64,000 nt of DNA from Dendrobium chrysotoxum (taxonomy: Eukaryota > Streptophyta > Magnoliopsida > Asparagales > Orchidaceae), in assembly GCA_019925795.1 (NCBI GenBank), contig CM034304.1, forward strand, positions 7,379,471-7,443,470. Reading direction: 5' to 3'. Positions 56,129 to 64,000 of this stretch are shown in pieces. The stretch's first letter is position 1; each line of letters starts with the position of its first letter. The position numbers and the translations under genes are program-made. The notes under the pieces are model-generated. The model was given only the letters and a program-made list of their open reading frames with translations, was not told where the DNA came from and did not search any database.

Positions 56129-57596
56129 TGTTGCAACTCGGGCTTACGAGTTCTTATTTTGATGATAACAAATAATATGGTTCATCTCCTAGTATTTGGA
56201 ATATATATTTATTTGTGTGTACTAACATTTCAGGAACAACATACATCAATCCAAGAAAGATTCAAGACTCAAGAATGAGTAGAATAGGCTTTGTTGTATT
56301 TCTCATTGATGTACTTTTTAATTTCTTGAGTCAAGTCCTGTAAGGGTGTATGCTTATTTGTGACTATGTATACACATACTCAGGGGGAGTGAGATCCTGT
56401 CAAAACCAGTAGTTTAACTTTTGAACAAATCGTACTAGATGATGTCTGATCATCTAGGCCAATCTGTTCATTGAACTAATCATCCTGGACGATATTTATA
56501 TCGTCCTGGACGATCCAATATGATCTCAAAACCCTAGCCGCCATGATAATTTAGGCAAGAATTTAAGAGTCAAAATTTGTTCTAATCATCCTGGACGATA
56601 TGTATATCGTACTGGATGATTTGTGCAAAATTTGTACTGATCATCCTGGACTATCCCAGGATCGTACGGGATTATCAGGTCAAATTCTGTACATCGTCCA
56701 AGATGATCCTGCGATGGTCCGGGATGATGTTTGGCGGCAGAATTGAGTTTTTAGGGTTTTCTGAAGCCGTATTTTGGAGCACATCATCTTGGACGATCCT
56801 GCGATCATCTTGGATTATCTTTGGCGGTAGAATTGAGTTTTTAGGGTTTTTTGAAGCTGTCTTTTGGAGCACATCATCCTGGATGATCCGGCGATCATCC
56901 TGGATGATCTTTGCTGCCAGAACTAATTTGGAAGGGTTTTTGGAGCTCTTTATTTAAGCTTTCTCAAGGCACTTGATAGGTATCTTTGGCAGCCATTGAG
57001 GCTTCATTCTTTTGAAGAAAACTTGAAGAGAGAGCTTGAAAGGGAGAGAGAGGAAAGGGTGGAGTTTGAGAGGGAGAAGAGCCTGGGAAGGGGGATTCTC
57101 GAGGGAGTGTGAGGGGGTTCACACGGTTGCTCCGACAAGCTTGCACCTAAGTACCATCAGATTCAAGGGTCGTCTCGAGGGAGGTTTTGGGAAGAAGAAG
57201 ATCTCTTTGGTGTTAGAGGACCCGGCTACTTCGCCGCACCGGGGAAGGTGGAAGTGATTTTGTAAGGGCTTCTCGGCATAGCTGTGGGGGCTGAAGGAGA
57301 GACACTATTTGGTTTAGTGTAATACTTGGAGGGTGCCTCCGAGGAGTGGATGTAGGTCAGGTTGGACCGAACCACTATAAATCCGGTGTGTTCTTTCTTA
57401 TTATTTTCCACACTTTATTTTATTACGATTATCCGCTTGGGTGATATCTGTGATTGATCTTTTTATCGTTATTTTAATTCATTTTCACTACACGTTATAA
57501 AAAGATTTTTGTTTTATTTCAAATATCTAATTCACCCCCCTCTTGGTTAGCCTCGGGACTAGTTCATTAGGGCTTAACATCCCTATCAAACTTTCT
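56129..57596 (+). repeat. Element 5 5' LTR (1,468 bp)
   Basis: Starts TGTTGCAACTCGGG, ends CTTTCT (CA mutated). The U3 part contains repeats of AGAATTGAGTTTTTAGGG followed by palindrome pairs of the type CATCCTGGACGAT (56690-56905). The shared block GTGAGGGGGTTCACACGG is at 57109. It differs from the other LTR mainly by C/T and G/A transitions. Confidence 0.93.
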
Positions 57597-57598
57597 AG

Positions 57599-57611
57599 TG
57601 GTATCGGAGCG
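57599..57611 (+). other. Element 5 primer binding site
   Basis: TGGTATCGGAGCG, two bases past the LTR; initiator-Met type with one changed base against TGGTATCAGAGC. Confidence 0.85.
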
Positions 57612-57651
57612 GGATTCAAAATTTAAGTTTAAAAACTTTTGAAATCGATCC

Positions 57652-58686
57652 ATGGCTAATTTTTGTAATCGTAATATTACGGAAGGTTATTCAATCACCC
57701 GGCCAACACTTTTTGAAAATATTACTTTTGATTTTTGAAAAATTTGTATGTCTACTTTCTTGCAATCTATTGATTATCGCATGTGGCATATGATTCAAAT
57801 TGGTTATTCTGCACCGTCACATATTGTAAATGAAATTAAAATTGATATTCACTTTTCTGAATGGAGTAGAACAGATCAGATCAATGCTCAATTAAATACT
57901 AAATGTTTAAATTATTTTTTCTATGCTTTGAATTCTGATGATTGTATATTAATATTTGCATGCACTTCTGGCAAAGAAATTTGGGATAAATTATGCACTA
58001 GATATGAAGGTACTTGTGAAATCAAGCAATCTAGACTAAATAAGTTAATGCATGATTATGATCTTTTTAGCATGAAACCTTATGAAACGATCTTTGACAT
58101 GTTTACTAAGTTTTCTCAAATTGTGACATCATTACATGCTTTAGGAAAAGAACTTTCAAATTTTGAAAAAGTTAATAAAATCCTATGTTCTCTACTTACT
58201 AAATTTGATGCCAAAGTAATTACAATTTTTGAATCAAAAAATTTGAACGAATATTCTATTGATAATTTGATTGGCTCACTCATTGTCTACGAGCAAGGTT
58301 TGGGTTAAAAGCTTTTAGATGCAGATAAAATGATATTGCTGAAAACTGAAGACATTGGAAAAAATAACTCAGAAAGTGATGAAAGTGAAGAGTTAGCATC
58401 AGCAACAAACAAATTAAAAAATTTACCAAGGCACAAACATCAACATCAAAAGTAGAATAAAGGTAAAAATGGTAAGAATGTAAAGTTTTCTTCTTATGTT
58501 ATTTGTTTTGGATGTAGGAAGCCTGGACATATGAAAAATCAGTGCCCGAACTTAAGAACTCTTCCTGAAAAGCAAAAGGGTAAAGCTAAGCAAATTATAA
58601 TAAGGGCTGATAATGCAAAACGAAAAATATCCTTGGTAGATCTAGCTTCTGAATCATCAGATCAGGAGCAAGCTGATGTAAATTAA
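57652..58686 (+). pseudogene. Element 5 gag (short form), three stops
   Basis: A 1,035-bp frame starting MANFCNRNITEGYS. A TGA at about 57736 is where relatives have TGG. The long clean piece 57748-58308 shows EIWDKLCTRYEGTCEIKQS. A TAA after GLG and a TAG before NKGKNGK follow. The knuckle CFGCRKPGHMKNQC is complete at about 58504. It lacks the coiled coil and second knuckle of element 1 gag (344 against 605 codons). Not translatable as is, although all breaks are single-base stops. Confidence 0.88.
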
Positions 58687-59961
58687 TGTTCTTTTTGTGT
58701 GTTTATATTTTTTGTTTTTTTGTTACTATTATTTATTCGTTGTGTTTTCTGTGTTTTCTTATTTTTGTTTTTCCTTTTAAAATTCTTTATGTTGCTTTTT
58801 GTTATTTCTCTGATCAAGCATACACATAACACCTCTTGTTTTAAAAATCATTTTTTAAAGATCTTGTTTTCTAAAAAATGGAAAATTTACCTCCTGTATT
58901 TTCTAAATGCTATGTTAGTTGTGGTTGATTTCTCTAAAATCAAGTAAAGGAAGGAAACTCATGACTTTGTCTCTCTATCTCATTTCTTTGAATAAGGCTA
59001 TCTTACTTTTGATTCAAAATCTGTTTCAGATTATAAATTAGTTTTTGAAATTAAAACTTTTTTTATCTCCCAACATTTTATCTATCTTGTAGGAATCTTT
59101 TACAAATTATTGAACCAACTTCAAGATTATCTTATTCAGGTTGTTCATCTTTATCATAAGAATAAGGTTTGCTGATTTTAAAGATTTAGAAAGGAAGCAA
59201 TTTATAAAAATTAAAAGATGCGCAGTGCGCCAAACAAATTGAAAAGAGGCACAAAATGAACCCAAAGCTGAAAAGATGCGAAATTGCCAGATTGAATACA
59301 CAAAGTGTATCAAAAATTACAAGATGCGTAAAACGCCAAATAAATTGAAAAAGAGGCACAAAATTAGCCCATAAAAGCTCCTTCCATTCTTGTAAATCTC
59401 TAAAGTTTAGAAAACTCTTATGACTTTTTGATAAATTCGTTACTTGAGTTTGAAAATCAAAATTTTTTGATTCATTACTTTGCATTAATCTTCTATTAGA
59501 TGTATTTCATGAAAGGAGTTTTGAAAGATTTTTATTTCCTTATCTAATTTGTTCCTTGATTTAGATATTGGCTTAAAAAGTTTTTTTGCCTTTTTAAAAC
59601 CTGAGTTTAGATTTACATTTTCTGATTCTCTAACCTTTCTGGGTTCAAAGAAGTCAATTCATGTCTTACTAAGTTTTGGAGAACCTCAAGAGGTGACTTT
59701 TCAAATTGTTGCTCCTCCTCTTTTTGATAATGTCAAAGGGGGAGAACGTATTGTTGTTACAGTTGTATTTGTGATATTTGTTTTTGTGTTGTTTGTTTTA
59801 CATCATATTGTTATTATAGTTATTTTAAAAATTACAAAAAACACTAAAAATAAAGAGAAGAAAGTATTTCTCCCTATTTTAAAAAGGCTTTTTCTTAGTG
59901 AGGGGGAGATTATGAGAAAATATCTTTTTGCAAATCCAACCAGAAATATTTGCCATCATAA
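58687..59961 (+). other. Element 5 non-coding 3' internal region
   Basis: T-rich sequence, then at 59214-59362 a set of three short modules: GATGCGCAGTGCGCC, ATACACAAAGTGTAT and GATGCGTAAAACGCC, interspersed with GAGGCACAAAAT. PPT-like purine tracts lie at 59735-59745 (AAAGGGGGAGA) and about 59901. No gene is supportable. Confidence 0.7.
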
Positions 59962-59974
59962 AAAAGGGGGAGAT
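59962..59974 (+). other. Element 5 polypurine tract
   Basis: AAAAGGGGGAGAT directly before the LTR start (TATTGG, from TGTTGG). Confidence 0.85.
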
Positions 59975-61441
59975 TATTGGAACTCGGGCTCACGAGTTCT
60001 TATTTTGATGATAACAAATATTATGGTTCATCTCCTAGTATTTGGAATATATATTTATTTGTGTGTACTAACATTTTAGGAACAACATGCATTAATCCAA
60101 GAAAGATTCAAGACTCAAGAATGAGTAGAATAGGCTTTATTGTATTTCTCATTGATGTACTTTTTAATTTCTTGAGTCAAGTCCTGTAAGGGTGTATGCT
60201 TATTTGTGACTATGTGTACACATACTCAGGGGGAGTGAGATCCTGTCAAAACCAGTAGTTCAACTTTTGAACAAATCGTACTGGATGATGTCTGATCGTC
60301 CAGGCCGATCTGTTCATTGAACTAATCATCCTCGACGATATTTATATCATCCTGGATGATCCAATATGATCTCAAAACCCTAGCCGCCATAATAATTTAG
60401 GCAAGGATTTAAGAGTCAAAATTTGTTCTAATCGTCCTGGACGATATGTATATCGTACTGGACGATTTGTGCAAAATTTGTACTGATCGTCCTGGACTAT
60501 CCCAGGATCGTACGGGGCTATCAGGTCAAATTCTGCACATCGTCCAGGATGATCCTGCGATCGTCCGGGATGATGTTTGGCGGCAGAATTGAGTTTTTAG
60601 GGTTTTCTGAAGCCGTGTTTTGGAGTACATCATCCTGGACGATCCTGCGATCGTCCAGGACAATCTTTGGCGGCAGAATTGAGTTTTTAGGGTTTTCCGA
60701 AGCCATCTTTTGGAGCACATCGTCCTGGACGATCCGACGATCGTCCTGGATGATCTTTGCCACCAGAACTAATTTGGAAGGGTTTTTAGAGCTCTTTATT
60801 TAAGCTTTCTCAAGGCACTTGATAGGTGTCTTTGGCAGCCATTGAGGCTTCATTCATTTGAAGAAAACTTGAAGAGAGAGCTTGAAAGGGAGAGAGGAAA
60901 GGGTGGAGTTTGAGAGGGAGAAGAGCCTGGGAAGGGGGATTCTCGAGGGAGTTTGAGGGCGTTCACACGGTTGCTCCGGCAAGCTTGCACCTAAGTACCA
61001 TCGGATTCAAGGGTCGTCTCGAGGGAGGTTTTGGGAAGAAGAAGATCTGTTTGGTGTCAGAGGACCCGGCTACTCCGCCGCACCGGGGAAGGTGGAAGTG
61101 ATTTTGTAAGGGCTTCTCCGCCTAACTGTGGTGGCTGAAAGAGAGACACTATTTGGTTTAGTGCAATACTTGAAGGGTGCCTCTGAGGAGTGGACGTAGG
61201 TCAGGTTGGACCGAACCAGTATAAACCCGGTGTGTTCTTTCTTATTATTTTTCGCACTTTATTTTATTGCAATTATCTACTTGGGTGATATCTGTGATTG
61301 ATCTTTTTATCATTGTTTTAATTCGTTTTTGCTGCACGTTATAAAAAGATTTTTGTTTTGTTTCAAATATCCAATTCACCCCCCCTCTTGGTTAGCCTCG
61401 GGACTAGTTCATCAGGGTTTAACATTCCTATCAAACTTTCA
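59975..61441 (+). repeat. Element 5 3' LTR (1,467 bp)
   Basis: Ends CTTTCA. It keeps more intact palindromes than the 5' copy, for example ATCGTCCTGGACGAT at 60431-60445, and pairs near 60539/60559, 60630/60650 and 60720/60740. The shared block is at about 60950. Confidence 0.93.
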
Positions 61442-61498
61442 AGTGTTTTTTTTGCCATGGATCGAATTCAAAAGTTTTTAAAAACTTGATTTTATGAA
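61442..61498 (-). other. Inverted copy of the element 5 leader attached outside its 3' LTR
   Basis: After the LTR comes AGTG (as after the 5' LTR), eight T, and then GCCATGGATCGAATTCAAAA and GTTTTTAAAAACTTGATTTT. This matches the reverse complement of the leader from the gag ATG back toward the primer site (57612-57665). The target duplication TTTCA follows immediately, so the segment came in with the element. Confidence 0.8.
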
Positions 61499-61660
61499 TT
61501 TCACACACCTGTACTATTCATCATAGAACACATCTAGTGTGGATACCTAAGATGCATAAATCACAGCATATCACACATGCATCTATTTTAAAATTGTCTA
61601 GAGGTGAACCCAAACTTGTTTGGGTTCCCAAGTCTAACGTTTGATATTTTTGCAGAAACA

Positions 61661-61684
61661 CTCTCACATAAGACCTCGTGAGAG
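61661..61684 (+). other. Gag-pol junction hairpin, element 4
   Basis: CTCTCAC and GTGAGAG form a 7-bp stem around a 10-base loop; the outer bases have decayed. TTTTTGCAG precedes it. Counterpart of 5828-5857. Confidence 0.6.
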
Positions 61685-64000
61685 CATTTGGTACCTGGAC
61701 AGCGGCTACTCTAAGCATATGACTGTAGATGCAAAATAATTTATAATGCTGGAAGCCAGGAATGGAGGCAAGGTTACACTTGGAGATAATAGTATCAAGA
61801 GAGTGGTAGGTACATGTATGAGTAGAAACTTAAAAAACTTTTTTATTGAAAATGTTCTGTTAGTTGAAGGTTTAAAACACAATATGTTGAGCATAAGTCA
61901 ATTGTGTGACAAAGGTTATCATATCAAGTTTTTACTTACTAGTTGTGTTATCAGTCAGAATAGACTTATTCTATTGAATGGTGATAAAATAAATAATATC
62001 TACATACTAGATTTGAATGCTGTAAAACCTTCTATTTCTTTGTGTTTGAAAACTGTATTAGATGAATCTTGGTTATGGCATAGAAGGCTTTGTCACTCTA
62101 GTATGAGAAATCTTAGGAAAATCACCTAAAAAGAGTTAGTCCGAGGTGTACCCAAACTTGACTTTACAAAAGACCACTTGTGTGATGCATGTCAATTAGG
62201 AAAATAAGTGAGATCCTCTTTTAGTTCAATCAAGGAGGTTAGAACAAGAAGGCCCTTAGAAATTTTACACATAGATCTATTTGGACCTATTAGTACCTTA
62301 AGTCTAGGAGGAAAGAGATTTGGGTATGTAATTGTGGATGATTATTCAAGATTCACATGGATTAGATTTTTATATCATAAAAGTGAATCATTTGAGGAGT
62401 TTAGAAATTTTTCCACTTGGATTCAGAGAAAATTAGGTCTAAAAATTGTAACAATCCAAAGTGATCATGGGGAAGAATTTGAAACTAAGTTGTTTGATAA
62501 TTTTTGCAAATCTCAAGGAATAGATCATAACTTCTCAGCTTCAAGGACACCTCAACAGAATGGAGTAGTTGAGAGAAATAATAGGATATTGGTTGAAACT
62601 GCTAGAGCCATATTAGCAGAGTATTCACTTCCAAGATATTTTTGGGCTGAAGTAGTTAGCACCGCATGTTATGTGTTGAACAGGGTGAACATTAGATAAA
62701 GATTAAACAAGACACCCTATGAACTTCTTAAAGGTAGGATCCCCAACCTCTCACACCTACATGTTTTTGGATGTAAGGTATTCATACCAAAATAATGAAA
62801 AAACTATCTTAGGAAAATTTGATCCTAAATCTAATGAAGGAATTTTTCTAGGATATTCAAGTATTGGAAAATCCTATAGAGTTTTCAATAGAAAGACATT
62901 GGTAGTTAAAGAGACCACTCATGTTATTTTTGATGAATCCGATAATAGTGAAGGGTTTAGATTAGAGGAAGATGATATTATAGAAACAACCCAAAAACTT
63001 AAAAATAAAAAAGTTGAAGAAATGGTTTAAAAGGAAGAAGAAAACCCTTTGCCTAGAGATTTGAATTGTCTCAAGAGTCATCCTAAAAAGTTGATTTTAG
63101 GAGACCCAAGTGAAAGAGTTAGGACTAGGCATGGTTTGAGAAAAGAGGTAAATCATTCAGCATTTATTTCAATGATTGAACCCACTAATATTGAATAAGC
63201 ACTTATGGATGAATTTTGGATTTTGGCCATGTAAGAAGAATTGAATCAATTTAAAAGAAATGATATTTGGGAGTTAATTGAAAGGCTAAAAAATTAAAGT
63301 GTAGTTGGGACTAAGTGGGTGTTCAAAAACAAAATGAATGATTCAAGAGTTGTGATAAGGAATAAGGCTATAATGGTTGCTAAGGGGTATAATCAAATAG
63401 AAGGAATTGATTTTGAGGAGATATTTGCCCCTATAGCAAGACTTGAAGCAATTAGAGTTTTATTAGCCTTTGTCTGTTTTAAAGATTTTAAATTATATCA
63501 AATGGATGTTAAAAGTGCTTTTTTGAATGGGGTGATAGAAGAGGATGTTTATGTTGAGCAACCTCTAGGTTTTGAAAATTCTAAATTCCCTAATCATGTT
63601 TTTAAATTAAAAAAGGTATTGTATGGACTAAAACAGGCACCTTGAGCATGATATGAGAGGTTAAGCACTTCCCTATTAAAAGGATTATTTGTCAAAGGAA
63701 GTGTGGACACCACTCTATTTTTAAAAAGAGTTGGAAATGAAATACTCATTGTACAAATATATATTGATGACATTATTTTTGGATCAACTGATAAAAGTCT
63801 TTGTGATGAATTTTAAAAAATAATGTGTAGTGAATTTGAGATGAGTTTAATGGGTGACTTGAGTTATTTTCTTGGTTTTAGCATAAAGCAAAATGAGGAA
63901 GGAACTTTTCTATGTCAATTTAAGTATGTTAAGGATATCCTCAAAAAGTATGAAATGGATAATGCTAAACCAGTAACTACACCCATGAGTTCCTCAGTAT
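61685..64000 (+). pseudogene. Element 4 pol, broken, incomplete at window end
   Basis: Protease retains WYLDSG (about 61690). The pre-integrase zinc region has WLWHRRLCHSSM. A TAA at 62205-62207 sits at the codon also stopped in elements 1 and 2. The integrase core (62208-62699) has IDLFGPISTLSLGGK, SDHGEEF and the PQQNGVVERNNR catalytic Glu region. RT begins near 63130; QMDVKSAFLNGV and later YIDDIIFGS (Val to Ile in the active-site motif) are visible near 63760. Numerous stops, many at former Trp or Gln codons. Continues past 64000. Confidence 0.9.

Larger units (their letters stand above)
56129..61498 (+). mobile_element. Element 5: gag-only Sirevirus nested in element 4
   Basis: LTRs 56129-57596 and 59975-61441 (1,468 and 1,467 bp) flank only 2.4 kb of internal DNA: primer site, gag and a long non-coding 3' part with hairpins and polypurine tract. 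Protease, integrase, RT and RNase H are absent. The target duplication TTTCA is at 56124-56128 and 61499-61503. A 57-bp extra segment (61442-61498) lies between the right LTR and the duplication. Confidence 0.92.
54505..61644 (+). pseudogene. Element 4 gag, broken and split by element 5
   Basis: The start ATG is at 54505. There are stops by codon 7 and again where relatives have TGG (TTTTAGAAAAC near 54588). The long piece 54601-55155 shows LDYHMWMLVQEGY and IWDRLCITYEGTNEAKQ. A local duplication around 55130-55170 shifts the frame. The first knuckle has lost its last Cys (CYECRKPGHIKTDY). The coiled-coil part is open at 55577-56130. Element 5 sits within the second knuckle; the frame resumes at 61504 and ends WVPKSNV-TGA at 61644. 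Confidence 0.9.
52854..64000 (+). mobile_element. Element 4: decayed Sirevirus, running off the window, host of element 5
   Basis: 5' LTR (52854-54446), primer site, gag, then a nested element, then the rest of gag, protease, integrase and RT up to the window end. The left flank ends TTTTA. Reading frames are broken by many stops. RNase H, any ORF3 and the 3' LTR are beyond 64000. Confidence 0.9.

Overview
The window comes from a flowering-plant nuclear genome and is mostly retrotransposon. Evidence: Ty1/copia Sirevirus-type elements with initiator-Met tRNA primer sites, an L1-type and an RTE-type LINE, plant 5S rDNA units, and one spliced host gene (the U5 snRNP protein YLS8/DIM1). I cannot name the species. 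Apart from YLS8, I see no other convincing host protein gene.

Layout. 1-9706: minus-strand Sirevirus (element 1), complete except for the outer part of its 3' LTR. Its gag, protease, RT-RNase H and an extra envelope-like ORF are open, and the 641 bp of 3' LTR seen differs from the 5' LTR at only 4 positions. 9707-15224: a 97-bp tandem repeat, then anonymous AT-rich DNA. 15225-28190: decayed 5S rDNA units, invaded by a second, heavily mutated minus-strand Sirevirus (element 2, 16055-27305); its envelope-like ORF carries a 5'-truncated RTE LINE tail with an 18-bp target duplication. 28191-35362: the 3' part of a plus-strand Sirevirus (element 3), split by a 4.85-kb L1-type LINE with 14-bp target duplications. 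35363-39678: anonymous DNA with a LINE RT fragment. 39684-42682: a complete 3.0-kb gag-plus-protease Ty3/gypsy deletion derivative with a perfect GATTC duplication. 43538-47859: YLS8, with a 3.9-kb intron. 48003-49277: a duplicated 5'-exon-like block, one copy inside a TIR element. 49278-52853: anonymous DNA with a run of 22 G. 52854-64000: plus-strand Sirevirus (element 4), running off the window, whose gag is interrupted by a gag-only Sirevirus (element 5, 56129-61498).

Within each Sirevirus the order is LTR, primer site, gag (UBN2-type domain, CCHC knuckles, coiled coil), protease, integrase, RT-RNase H, then (elements 1 and 2) a spacer and envelope-like ORF3, a hairpin-bearing region, a polypurine tract and the LTR.

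The strongest unexplained signal is a regulatory-looking module. It is a near-perfect 13-15 bp palindrome (core CGTACAGTACG in element 1) arranged in pairs 19-22 bp apart. It occurs both in the LTR and in the spacer ahead of ORF3. In elements 4 and 5 it reappears as CGTCCTGGACG-type palindromes in which both arms have changed together. Other notable points are an inverted copy of the leader attached outside one LTR of element 5, a stop at the same integrase codon in three copies, and a conserved hairpin just after the gag stop.
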